A stretch of 64,000 nt of DNA from Nectonema munidae (lineage: Eukaryota > Nematomorpha > Nectonematoida > Nectonematidae): NCBI GenBank assembly GCA_030549495.1, contig JAUIRK010000463.1, positions 62,001-126,000 on the forward strand. The letters run 5' to 3'. A program made the position numbers and the translations under genes. Under the pieces are notes generated by a model. That model worked only from the letters and a program-made list of their open reading frames with translations. It was not told where the DNA came from and did no database searches. Shown piece by piece: positions 37,627 to 52,000 of this stretch; within the stretch, counting starts at the first letter, position 1; each line of letters starts with the position of its first letter.

Positions 37627-39932
37627 TTTGAAATATTCTAATGTTAATCTAAAAGTTTCAAATCGTATTAATATTATTGATAGAGATTTTTATAAATTTT
37701 CAGGAAAAAAATTATTTTTACTATTATTATTACATAAAAGCGACATTATTTAACAGATTATAAATCACGATAACAAAATCGCAAAACTAGTTTTACCAAT
37801 CAAAATGAACAAAAAATATTTTTGCTCATATTAATCTGGGTTGGATCTTGATCCTTCAAGTAATCAAACAAAAGAAACGCAAGAGGTAGAATACCGCTAG
37901 AATAATTTGAAAAGTTCAATTTTTATCAAATTCTAGGCTAATGTTTTGCTAACTATCATATTAAGCATTTATATCTTTGACAACGACCGTAAGATCGAAA
38001 ATTACGATGAAAATTTTAATATCTGAAAAGTCGATCTTACCTTATTTTTGTTATCTTACATTTTATTGAATAAATATTATAATTTGTTGATTATTTTGAT
38101 TTTTAATGGTGACAAAAATCAGTAATAGAGTTTAAATCTAAGACAAATGCTCACTAAGAAAAATTGAAAACTTGTGATCAATTCATAAAGAAATTTCTAA
38201 ATATGAGAAAACATTAACAATAATTTAAAGTTAAACCTAGCTTAACTATTACTTAACATTCTACTCTTAGAAAAAATGTATATTTTAAACCATATAAATA
38301 GTCTTAAAGAAAATCCAACCCATTAAATATTGAGATTTTTGCTAATATAATTTAAGGTTCATTGATATTGCAAAACTTTATTAATATAGAAATTAAAATT
38401 AACAATACTTCAATTTTAAAATTAGCGAAAAAAATTCATAACTTATATAAAATTTCATCTGGTAATATGAGTTTAAAAAAATAATATAAATATTATACCA
38501 AATGATCTAAAAAATAGAATTTACGAGCAAAAATTTTGAAACTCCTATTTGAACTTTAGAAAAATAATATTTAGAGACATTTTAAAAAGAAGAGAAGGAA
38601 AGTTTAAAAATAATCAAGAAATATCACAAAATTGTGAAAAGAGTCGTTGAGTGGATTGCTCTCATTTAATTTATTATACATAACAGTATTTACTGATATT
38701 TTTTATATATGCATAAAAATAGATACAAATTTTAAAGGTCAATAAAAGTTGAAAAAAAGGATTTTGCCTAAAGATTTATTTTTATTTGAAGAGTACCATA
38801 ATATTTTTTTTTAGCATTTTTCTTTTTAAGGATTTCTTCATCATATATAATTGAATTGATTTTTTTTAATTGAATGTATAAAAAAAAGGGGAAATTTATG
38901 ATGAACTTGGATGCCATTAATAGGTATAAATTAAGTAAAGGGAGAACAACTCCATTGAGTAGTGAGTAATCAGCTATATTATAATCTTCAGAAGCTGGAC
39001 CGATCGTAAGGAAAGTCTTGATTGGAAATTTATCCAGACCATATGGAATGATATGCTTCTACCAATTAGCTATTGGCCGACAGATAATTATTAATTTATT
39101 GAATTTAAAAATCTCATTGTAAGAAATATATCATAGTTTTTTCAAAAAAATCACTCGCTAGAATTCTAATTCGTACTAAATAACAATAGAATACACATTA
39201 GTTAATTTCAATTTTTTTCTTTTCTTGATTATGTTTTTTCATAATTAAATGATAAAAGTAAATCAAATTTGAATTTCAAATAAGATCAAATGACGAGAAT
39301 AAGATATTTAGTCAGAGTTATTACTGGAACAAAAACTTGAAAAAATGATAATAGATCACAAAAAATTATGGTTACTAACTAAAAGTGGAAAAAAAGAATT
39401 GAATTTAATATTGTTAGGGTTACATTGAAGTTAACAAGATAATTAATTTAAAAAGAATCAAAATTATGTAATGAGTAGAAAATTTTAAGTAGGTGTGGCG
39501 CATCAAACAACTTACAAACTATAAACTATAATATGAGTAGATAAAATGAATTTTAGAAATAAAAGACATGATATGTTATAGAATAATATGTAATCTTTTA
39601 TCAAAAACTAGACTATGGAAGGAATCTTGATGATGAATAGACATTAAGTTTCTTTTTATTTTTAATTTGATTTCAATAAATAAGTTGAATTTTGTTTGGT
39701 TATAGAGGATGCGGTAGGATTTGATATGCAGAAAGGTGGCTAAGTATAAATACAGCATTAATTGTTGAATTGCTATGCATCACTGGGTGCCAATATACTT
39801 TGTCTATGTGGAAACTTAGAGATAAAAAGAAAAAGCGAATTGATAAAAATAAATTATCATATTATATGTACAACACAACACATGACTGTTTTGCAAGGTA
39901 GTCTCCATTTTTTATTTTAAAAATGAAAAATA
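37627..39932. other. Divergent intergenic region, DBR1 and NAGA promoters
   Basis: 2.3 kb of AT-rich DNA between two head-to-head genes. No conserved coding block, RNA gene or transposon terminus was recognised. The 60-residue minus frame at 39,576-39,758 has no family likeness. Confidence 0.5.
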
Positions 39933-40007
39933 ATGAAAAGATTTTTTTATCTCATTTTATTTACCTTTAATGTTCCAGTTTATTTAGATCCTTTATTTTT
40001 TAAACTA

Positions 40008-43000
40008 ATGTATATATTTAATTTTAAATTGAGTTTATGTCAATTTTTTTTATTTTTTGTGAATTTATATGAATCACTAAATAATGGTTTAGCATTAACC
40101 CCACCTATGGGTTGGATGACATGGGAAAGATTTCGGTGCAACACCAACTGCAAAGATTATCCTTTTCAATGTATAAGGTATAATTTTATTTTTCTACTAG
40201 TCCTAGATTATATATTTTTTATAATTTCAAAAAGATGGTAAACTGTGTTTCAATCAGAATATCCAAATTGAACACAAAAAGTTCGTTATTAAATTTTATC
40301 AGTGATTATAAAAATTTAATTAGTAGAAAATTTTCAATTCTTAACGCTTTTACTATTTTCTTTTCAATTTTAGTTTATGGTTAATCTTAGCGTATAGGTT
40401 GAAATCGAAATATTTAACAAAAATAGATTTTTTAAACATTTTATATCTTTGATGAAAAACAAAATAACTTGCATACTTTAGAACAGCGATCATGTTTTTT
40501 CTCCTATTGAACCCTTTTGAAATGAAAAATCTTTTTTAGACCCCTTATTTTTTATTGCTAGCAATTTTATTTTTCAAATAATTATATTTATCAAATATAT
40601 AAGAAAATCCATGCTTAATCATTGATTTTTCATTTGCTTACTGAAAATTGAAAATTTTATATATTAAATATTTTTAACTCTCCTTATCTTATAAAATAAA
40701 ATTTTAAGTCCAGAAATAAAAAATTTTATTCGAAAAAAACATGTTACTTAGTGTGAACATTGAACTATGTTGATATCTTGAGGCTAACATATTATGTCAG
40801 GTTCGAATTATGTCAATAACCATAACTCCTCTATCAATCTAAAAATATTGTGGATGAAAAACACTGCCTTAGAATCTAGAAGATATAAAGTTTCCTTCTC
40901 CTACAGCTAAAATTTTTGTCATATATTTATAAAGTGACAATGACATTTTAAAACAAGAAGAAAACACTAATTTTGAAAATAAACAGAAAAATATTTTGTG
41001 ACTCCAACGCCACTTATTTATAATTTTTCTACTCTGACTTCACTCATTTATAATTTTTTGACGCCGGCTCCATTCTATTTGTAATTTTGCGACTGCAGCT
41101 CCATTCATATATAATTAAAACTGATGACTACTTATATTTTTAATTATGCGACTGACTTTAAAAATTTACAATTATGCAACATCAATTTTTCTGTTTCAAA
41201 TATTATAAATCTCTAACCTCAAATTATGTACAATTGTTTTAGAAACATCAGTTATAAATTACTGGCCCACTATTTAGTTTTCAATCTATATCATGAAAGA
41301 CTTGATATAATACTGATTTGTCATCATTACATTTAAAAACTACCTAATATTAAATTTCTTCAATTTTCGATTGATGTTTCTAGAGGCGCACATTTTCAAA
41401 ATTATTGGGGGCGAATTTTTTTTTGTAATTTTCAAAATTACTCGTCTGGAAATAACACGGGAGACCAAATATTCAAGCAAGAGTGTATTCAGCGCATACT
41501 TAAATTTATAAGACTACTTTTTATTTTTTTACAAAATTCGTGAAATTTAAGTACTATACTTCTAACGAAAATATTTTAATTAAATTTGCATAATGCATAT
41601 ACACTAGTTTAAAAAAATTCAAAATTGTTGGGGGCAAGTAGAATTTTCATTTGAAAATGAAGTAGTCTATCAGGCACATTACAGTAATTGATGAAAAGAT
41701 ATTTGATTGATAGAGAAAACAACTGAAAACAAATAACTCGATGTTGGAGAGTTTTATATGAGTGAATGTAGTCTGAAGGAAAAGAGTCTACTAGACACCC
41801 TGTGATATTTATATGAAAAAAATGTGATTGATTCAGGGGCACACATCTTTGAAATTATTAGAGGGGGGGGGTCGGACTTTCAAGCGTCTTCCAAAAAAGA
41901 CAACAAATTTTTCTGAATTCCTACTCTTTTCTTGTCTATTATATTTCATTCTCAATTAAGCTTAATGTAAACTTTAACCCCGCCCTATTAAGTTTAACGT
42001 CAACAATGAATGAGGACTTATATATAGCTCCTTCTTTCTCACTTCAAATAGATGCGCACCATTTCCAAATTTTGTGTAGAAAAGAGGTAAAGATATCAAT
42101 TAACAATATAAAATTGGAAATTTTATTGAATGAAAAAAATCATTCATAATTTTCAGTTGTTCCTTCTTCCTAAAAAATGAAAAAATGTTTTATTGAGAAG
42201 AATAAATAAAAAAACACATCCAAATTACATAACTTTTCTGAGGTAATTTCTATCAAAAATGTAAAACAGAACTAAAGTTAGAAAACTTTGTATTCGAATA
42301 TTTTCATTCTTTTTAGTGTATAAGAATTAGTGTAAACTAGTTAGACTCTCAAAAAAGGGTATAAAATAAAGATATAATTTTGCAAACAAAAATCAAACAA
42401 TAAATTATGATTGCATTACTTCATTTTTCTCAGCATCATTCAAAATAAGTTTAAAAACTAAATTTATACAAAAAATAAAATAATTTTTAACATTTTGCAA
42501 TGATTTGCCTTTTAAAATAACTTAAGGAAAAAAAGTCTATCAGAAAAAGTTATAGAGCTTCAACAAAAACTAAAAAATTTTACAGCATAACTTAAGTTTT
42601 TTGAAAACTAATTTGACGTATCCCTTACAGCATACTCTATGGGTGGCATGGCAGGTTGGTTTTATATTTTTTACATTTTGTAAGGAATCATAGTATACAA
42701 AAAATGCTAGTTTAACTTTTCATAAAATTATTTAAGTCTAAGAACACAAAATCATAAAAAAAACTATTTAAACTAACATAAATTATAAAAATCATAGTAT
42801 ACGAGAACAAGAAAATCATTGCCTTTTTTCACTATTTCTCTGTCTACAAATAAAATTCTGACAGCTGTCATAAATAGATCAAGTACATTTTTTACAACTG
42901 AAACATTTCGTTTCGATATTATAATATTCAACAAATTAAAAAAAAAATTTAATTAATTATGTAGTGTTACTTAGCCAAATTTAACAATCGAACATTATAA

Positions 43001-46000
43001 AAAATATCTCTGCTCAAATATTAAACAAATAGAGCATTTTTGCTTTTAAACTGAATAGCTAGTCAAAATATTCATTCCCAAATAGCTATTGAAAAAAAAT
43101 TTCTTGACTTGAAAAAATTAAATTTTTCAAATGTTACAAAATGTAACAAACGTACTAATAAAGATGTGACCTTTGTTGAAAAAAAGCTTGAATGAGAGAA
43201 GAGAGATTGAATGAGAAAAGAGAGCTTGAGTGATTGAGTTTTAGCAGAGAAAGGCGGAAGAGAAAAACAGAGAAGGAGACAGAGAAATATAATCACTGTG
43301 ACAGAAGATGAGAAAATCCAGTGGATCATCAACATGTGTGTTTACTACTATACATTGTGATAAACTGCTTTTATTGTGTGCATATTGAAACAATGGATTA
43401 TTATTATTATATAGCTCTCTTATCGTTTGTAAAATATTTTTGATAGGATTTCAGAGCAGCTTGGCATGATGTTTGACTCCAAAGTCTGCATTCCCTCTTT
43501 TATTCTCTTATCTTACATTATCATGTATTCGAATGATCATTACATCCTATAATTCGATCATCATAGCCCCCCCCCCCCCCCCCCCCCCCCCCCACTGAAA
43601 ACACATTGTGAGGCTAATTGGGATATTGAAAACACATTAGAGATCAAGTTGACTAGCTATCACATATAGTAAATATTGCAGCCTTTGCCATTTTTTTTTG
43701 CTAATTACCACTTTTTAACTTGCCTTCATATAAAAGATGAATGAACACGTTTAGAGAAAGCTGGTAAAAAAAACTTTCAGATAATTTTGATTAGAACCCT
43801 GCATTTGGTTTTGACACTTAAAAGATTTATTTGGGCAGAAATTTGAAAGAAAAATGAGATGTTTTAAAGGTTACACAAGTCGGTCAAAGTATCTTGGCAA
43901 TTACATAACTTTGCGTTTTTGGCATATGTCTAGATGAATACCAACCGCTTTAAGCTATGATATAGAAAAACCGGTTGAAGAAAGCAATTAAGCGCAAATC
44001 TAAGACACAACAAGCAAATGAACAGCAAGTTATTGAAAAATTAAACCAATTATTTAACATTGCTTATCAAAGTGCTAACAAATTAATCAAGTTACCAGAA
44101 GACCGTCAATTTCTCAACCTCCAAAGACCAGGTCGCGAGGATACATGACATGTGTAGATAAATAATGGACAAAGAAAGAAGAAGGGATGATCAAGAGAAA
44201 AGAGTCCTTTGAAAGGCGTAGAGAGATGGCAAAAGAAAAACAACGGCACTTTGGGGAAAGCTGCATTAGTGCTGTGATTTCTTGCTCTGATTCAGAAACT
44301 ACCAACTAAGATAACACTACCAAGCCAATAAAACCTCCAAAAAAAAGATCTGACATTTCTAAATCAAAGACATCTCTAATGTCCAGTAATGTGACAACTG
44401 CTTTAGACACCTTAAAAGTCACTGATCGTCAAGCTGTTTCCTTACTCGCAAATACAGCACATTTTCTTGGTCAGAGTGTTGAAGATATGACGTAGTTCAA
44501 TTCGTCGGACAAGACTAAAAAATAGAAAAAAATGGCAAATGCCATAAAAAGACGTTACAATGCAGATGGACCATTGACAGTTCATTGGTATGGAAAGTTG
44601 CTGCCAGATATTATTGGATGTGAGAAGGTCGACAGGTTATCAGTAATTATTACCGGTGCAGATACAGATATTCTTCTTGGTGTTCCAAAATTACACAATG
44701 GAACAGGACAAACTCAAGCAAATGATGTGCTCGCATGCATTGATGAATGGAAAGTATCCAACCAAGTGACCGGCATATGTTTTGACAGAAGCCAGCAACA
44801 CTGGGCGTACTTTGCCTGCTGACATCACATCTTTAAAATAATCTTAGAAAAATTCTTCACTGCGCTACAAATAACCCAAACATCATCTGGGCCGGATATT
44901 ACCCTATTCAAACGTTTCAAAGAAAAATGGTCCACGATTCATACCCGTTATTACTCAACAGCTTCAGAGAGAAGTGAGATTGCTGAATTTAAGGAAGATA
45001 CAATTCAGTTTGTAAGAGAACAACTTAGTCAACAGCAACCACGGGATGACTACAGAGAATTTTTGGAGCTTACGGTCATTTTTCTCGGAGAGAATCCACC
45101 TCGGAGAGTTTATTTCCAAGCTCATGGCGCTTTTCATAGAGCGAGATGGATGGCAAAGGTAATTTACTGCTATAAAATGTGGATGTTTAGAAAGCAGTTT
45201 ATCTTGAAAGCACCTGAAGAGCGCAGAATGCTGCAATTTCTACTTTTTGTTTCAAGTCTCTACACGAAAGTCTGGTTTGAAGCGCCATCATGAGCCAAAG
45301 CTCCTCAAAATGATTTGACATTCTTCAAAAAGCTGTCAACGTATAGCAATTAAGTTGTCAAGAAAGCAGCTTTAAAATCTTTTGGCCGACATCTTTGGTA
45401 CTTAAGTGAAGAAATGGTTGGCTTGGCATTCTTTGACTCGAGTGTGACAGAAGAGCAGAAAAAGCTGATGGCTCATAACATTATAGAAAAGAAGGGTTCA
45501 GAGGTTCCACCAAGACGTTGTAACGCGCTCATTCAAGCAGATTATGAGAGAAAGCAGATCAGCAATTTTGTCAGCAAAAACACGGTGCGTTTCTTTGAAA
45601 CTCTGGATCTGCCACAAATATTCCTAGGAATTGCTCATGTAGAGTGGGCTGATAATACAGACTTTCAGAAGGCTGCTAAAATTGTGCATTTCAGAAAAGT
45701 TGTCAACGATGTTGCTGAAAGGGCAATCAAGGTTGACAAAGAGCATAGGCATATGTTTTCTGATGCGAATAAAGTTACATTGGTTGCTGGACTTTCTAAG
45801 TAACATATTTATGTGTGTTATAGTTAATTTTTTCATAAATAAAAATATAAATTATTACAACATATTTTTTCTTTTTAGCTCGTTTGTTATTGCATTAGGC
45901 TTTTTTCAAGTGTCATGTGCAACCTTTAAAAAATATTTTTTTTTGCATGAAATTTAGACTCAAATTCTGGGTTCTAATCTGAAGATTTAAAAAAAAAATT

Positions 46001-49000
46001 TTTTTTGGACCACTCTACACTAGTTAGTATAATTTGTATAAAATTCAGAATGAAGGATAAATATTCTAGTGGTCTTAATCAGTAGGTTTTATATTATTAT
46101 TATTATATATCATTTTTTTTTGAATCTTTATTTGAGAAAGATATTTCAACAATTTAGTGAAAATCTCATAAAAAAGATGGCGACGCGTCTCGTGACTGAT
46201 GGATATGCCAAACTTGGATACAACTACGTAATACTCGATGACTGTTGGTCTGCTAAGAATCGAGACCACAGTAATAGGCTTGCTGCTGATCCCAAACGCT
46301 TTCCATCTGGAATAAAAAAGCTTGTTGAATTCGTAATTTTAGCATCTTTTTTAATTAGAGTGCTTTTAAACTATTTTACGTTTACTTATAATTATTCAAG
46401 TTAGCACAATTAAGAAAAATAGGACACTCGAACCTATGGGCGTCCGCTGGAACTTTATCGAGGTGTGGCAAAAAATAAAACATTAGTTGATATATCTGTT
46501 ATAAAAGCACAAGAAATGAAATTCGAGATTACTGAAAATTTAATATCCTTTATTTAGTATAAAATAAAAATGCTTTGTTTATGTAAAAAATTGAAAGTAT
46601 CATAACATTATTGAATAAAATAAGTTTAATCCTTTCAGGCACAGTGGGACACCAGTGCCCAAAAATCGACTGCTTAATTTATATAAAAACTCATTCAGAA
46701 AGAAAGCAGACAATAGAAAACCAGTGCTGCCAACTTTTTTCTTTAGAAAAAATCCAAATCCGGAAAAAAAATCTAAAATAATCCAAAAAAATATTTATTT
46801 AAAAAGACGTTCATTTAAAAAAATAAATATCAAACAATCGAAATTTCAAAAATTTCTTCCATTTCTTTTTCACTCATTTCATTACTTTTGAAACGTTCTG
46901 GAAGAATATTAGTTGCTTTGTATGTAGCTAGTGTACCAATGTTTTTCTTTACCTTCGTTGGTAGGCAATAATTAAAACAACACTTATTTTTTCTTTGCAG
47001 ACCAAACTTCACTGTTAAAATTGCATTCAGCAAATTGGGTGTCATCGCATTTTTTTTTGATTTGACATGATTCATCGCGCTAAAAACACGCTCTATTTCA
47101 GCATTTGAGTGAGGTAAAATCAAAACTGAAATGGCAAGTTTATGTAATTCAAAAAAAGGATTAGATCCTGAGGCGTCTTTAAAATCCCCAACTTCTTTCC
47201 AAATATCAGATTTGTTTATCCTTTTCGCCATAACTTCACTACTGCCACCAAAGGAACTGATAATATTATAGAATGGCGTCAAAGTTTTGACCGGCTGTAA
47301 AACTTGTTTCACAGAAAAAAAAATATTTTTCAAAATACTCATATTCTCAGGTAGTCTTTGTTTTAATTGTTTGTACAATTCAATTAAAAAATACCGAGAT
47401 CTTCCTCTGATTGCCATTTCAGTGGCGCCATTTATTATGTTTTTCAGCTTCATTTCATTCATTTTAGTCTCAAACTTGTAAGCCAAATAAGGAACAGGGT
47501 TCAAATGATCTAAAATGTTATGCTCAACCGGACATAATTTACACGATGGAGAGAGACATGATTCTTTTAACAATTGATCGAATAAGTAAAGTTAATTCAT
47601 CAAGAAGAAGAACTTTATCAATGTTCTTCGACTCGAACATTTTATTTATCTTTCTGACTTCAAGTAAAATCGGTGACAAAAAAAGAAAGTATAACAAATT
47701 TGTGTCATCCGAAAACATTTGGTAAAGAAACTCGGCTGAGTAGCATTTTTCAGACTTTCTTGTGAAATCAAAATGAGTTTTGAGCTCATTCCATTGATCT
47801 AGTATTCTCTCAACACTTGTTTGTAAACTCAACCATCTGGTTTGACAAATTTTCTGGATTGACGACCCCCATGCAATTCCAGAAAGCTAGAAATTCGAAG
47901 GCTTTAATTTATTAATTGTTCATGTTTTTTTTCAAAATTTCAAAACATAAAATACTGTAATCTCTTTATTTTTGTACACCTATTCTTAACAAAAACAATA
48001 GTAAGTAAAGAAAGAGAAAAGGTAAAGAAGTACAGCACAGTATCAATGGCACATACGTAAGCAATACAGTAGCCTACTGTACAAATACATGCCTAGCAAA
48101 ATGTCTACTAAAGCGGGTTTCGTTTAACGACCAAATCACTTAACGTTAAAGAACGTAACCCCGTCGTTAAGTGAGAACCACTATAAGATCGCATTTCACT
48201 GCTAAATTGCAACATATGTGTCATTTGATTTTTTCAAATCAATCACTGAAACATTCGTCCTCTTTTTTATATAGAATTAAGTTCACGGCAAAGTATCGAT
48301 TATTATTATGAAGACGCATGGAGACAAATCATAACACATCATACATGTAAATACTAAAACTAAAACATTCTTATATTATGTAGCGAGAAAACAATAATTA
48401 TAGGGATCGCACTCGTAGTGAGACGTAATTGAATGTCCATGATAAATTTGTTTCTTTGTTTGTTGTATTGATGCAGTTTCTAAGTCGAAAAGACTCGAAA
48501 ACTGGCTGTTGGCTTTCAAAAAGAGAAGTTCCAAAAAAAGGAACAAAGTTCAGCAGTCCAAATATTATCACAATTTCAGTATGTTAAAAATTTAAATACC
48601 CAAAATAGATAGATATATTAGATAAAGAAGCGATCAAAAAGGCCGAAGAAAAAAAGGGTAGAACAAAACGAAATAAAACAGAAAAGACGAAGAAAGCTGG
48701 ATATAAATATAAAAAGGAGAGATAAGAGAGTACGATAGTTATGTTATGCAGGGTTCATGATTAACACGTTTTCAACATCTATAATCAAATTTAGAAGATT
48801 TTAAAAAAGATACGGTTTTGTAAATTGGTAGAAATCGACTCAATAGTACTTCCATGTTTTGTCATGTTTGCCACATTGAAGCGATGCTGAGTAGGGAGAA
48901 ATTTAGAGCGTGAAAATAAGAGATGATCTGGACTTTCAATCAAATTGCAGCCAAAACGTCAAAAATTATTCACTTGCTTTATTGATTTTATATACAAATT

Positions 49001-52000
49001 TTTTTGCACATGCAAGAACCTGATAACCATTTAATAATTTTAGGTGGAAATGTAAAAGTTTTGCTTTTTTTAAAAAAAGCATTCAACTTCTCAACTTTTA
49101 CAGATGATAAATTGAAAGAATGAGAATTATTCTTCAAGCAGGTTTCCCAAAAAGAAATTAAAATTTTGTTGATGAGCGATTTATAACAAGAAACAGGCGA
49201 AAAGTAGTTCGCTAAGGGAAGGTTCAAAGCTTTTTTGGCAAGCGAATCAGCATATTCATTACCATAAATACTTTTGTGGCTTGGACACCAAATGATTCTA
49301 ATTAAATATATTTTTGACAGTTTGATGTATAAATGAATACAGGAGTGAATAGTAGAGGTGCTGAAAGACTTATTATCCAGGGCGTGAACAAGAGATAGAG
49401 AATCAATAAAATAAAAACTAAAGAGTACTGAGAAAGCTTGCGCTGATTCAAAAACAAAAACTGCAACGTACAATGTAAGGGCATTCGGCAAAAGAGGAAG
49501 AGGAAAATGAACCGAGATTTTTTGTATTGGAAAAAAGGAGGTTTTGCGTATTCTGAGAAAAAACAGCAAAAGAACAGGAGCCTATAAGTGAATTCTTACT
49601 ATAAGAGCCACTGTAAAAATCAATAGAGCCTTTGATGAACCAATAATTTTATTACACACTTTAGAAGCATTAGATTTGGAGTTACAGATGCTGGTAAGAA
49701 TATGAGAATTAATGATTGAAGTTTCGTGAACTTTTGAACGTTTTTCTAGGAGAATATTTGATGAAAAATGAAAGTTAAAGAGATATTTACTAAGATTGAA
49801 TTCAAGATTTAATGTGTTAGAAATATGCCAAATTTGATCAAGAATGGAATCTAATTTTAGAAGATTATCAGTTGATTTAGGTCCAACTAAGCCTAACATT
49901 ACATCATCAGAGAAGCTTTGAAAAACAGTTTTTTAGCTCTAGAAAATCAAGAATTGGATTAATTAAAATGATAAATAGGATGTCAGAGATACAAGAACCC
50001 TGTGGGGTTGAGCATGAAAGTTTTAGTTACCGTTGGATTATCCTTGAGTGAAACGGTTCTTACATTTAAATAGGATTTTATAAACTCAGTGATATAATTT
50101 GGGAAATTCATTTTACTCATATTTCTAACTATGCACGAATGGCATGCAGAATTAAATGCGTTTCTAAAATCTATAAAAAAGCAGGTCATATTAAGTGTTT
50201 GCTTAAAACATTTATAAATATTAGAGACTAACCTGTGAATAGCAATTTCAGAAGATTTGTTGTAAATGTAAGCATATTGATGTTTAATACATTTGGAGTT
50301 ATGAATATGGTTAAGCATTCGGAAACGTATAACTTTTTCAAAGACTTTACCTAAACAGGGTAATAGTGTAATTGGTCTCCAATTGTTCAAGTGCATAGAA
50401 TTTCCTTTTTTTGGAATAAGGATTATTTCACCTTTTTTTAAAGATATGAGGAAAGTGTCTGAAATCGAGAATGGAATTGAAAAGTCTCAGCAAAAATTTA
50501 TCAATGTACTCAAAAACCATTTTTATGATCTTAAAGGTAATTTTATCACTACTGGGAGATGACTTATTAGAAAAATGTTTCAAACAAAAGAAAATTTCTT
50601 CTGAGGTAGTGAGATCAAAAGTAAGCCAGTAAAGATAGGGTCAGGTATATCACACTGTGAATCAGATGGAAAAAGTTCTTTAAGAATTGTTAAGGAATTT
50701 TGGTTTACATTAAGAACTTGCTTGTTGTTTGAAATAAAATTTGTAGGTTTACAGAATTTAATCTTTCATTTTGTGAGTATTTTCATCTTTTTCCAGATAT
50801 TTGAACTATCAAGAGAAAGAAATTCCTTCCATTTTTTTGTTTTAAATTCCAATATAGTTTTTCTGTATAATTTCTTATTTGATTTTTTAAATTGTTTGTG
50901 AGCAAAACGTAATTTTTTTCTTAAATTGTTGAGAGCAGGGCACCAAAACGGTTTATTGCAATTTATGGTGAAAGTAGCAGCTTCTAAAGCTGAGGTCATG
51001 CAACAGGTTAGTGTAGATGTGTAGCGTTCTATTTCTAGAGAGTTTCATGGGTTTGGTGTCCAAGATTAATTTGTTCACATGTAAATTATTGAGCAGATTT
51101 TCTAAAAATAATTTTTCATTCAAAATATTTTTAACAATACTTGGCTTGTCGAGATTGGACTTAAGATTCAAACTCACTTCAATGTAATTGTGGTCAGAGG
51201 GGGTAACCTCATCAAGAATTTTCCAAGAGTTTATATAAGGCAACATGAGGTCATTACAAAATGATAAGTCAATATGTGAGTGAACTGGAGATTCTGCACT
51301 CAAGCTGGTGAAAGTTGGCAGTTTATTAGAATCAAGAATAGTAAGGTTATTTTCAATAATTTTTTCATACAAATAGGTACCTCTAGAGTTACTTTTCTCA
51401 TCCCACAAGTAAAATCGTGCATTAGTGTCGCCAATAACAACAGTAGGGTAATGCGTGGTATGAATGAAAATATTATCAAAGAAGTATTCACAATAAGAAT
51501 TAATCAATATAATGCTTACAGTGTTTTTGTGGAGTATGATTTTATTGACCTGGGGGCGAAAAATTCAGTGCTTTATAGTTATTAAGTGCAAGGAATGGAA
51601 GTTGGTTTTTGTATAAATAAGGTTCATTTATTAAGACTGTGTCATAATTATCATTTTCTGCAAAAAGATTTTTGTAGCGACATTTTTTGAAGTTACATAG
51701 GGCAGTTAGTATCATTATAGGGGTGTGAACCGTTACAATTAGCACAAATAATTGAATTTGAAGTGCAAACTTTAGAAATGTGTCCAAGATGACTACATTT
51801 TAAGCCTTTAGGATGACTAGCGTGACAAAAAGTGGCTGAGTGCCCGAATTTACCACAGTTGTCGCAAATGCGCACTCTAGGAACATTTAGCTCTATAGGA
51901 AGAGCACTGTAACCACAGAAAATTTCATTATTATGGGCTAGGTACCTAGCAACAGAGGAAGAATTGGGTTCAATAATTACTAGATTACCGCCTAACTTTG

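Noticed and set aside
38940-39070. Slightly GC-richer stretch between DBR1 and NAGA (SLDWKFIQTIWNDMLL in one frame)
   Set aside because: Too short and without splice sites or known motif to call an exon.
45624-46269. Minus-strand frames of 64-70 residues
   Set aside because: Shadows of the transposon block and of NAGA exon 2.
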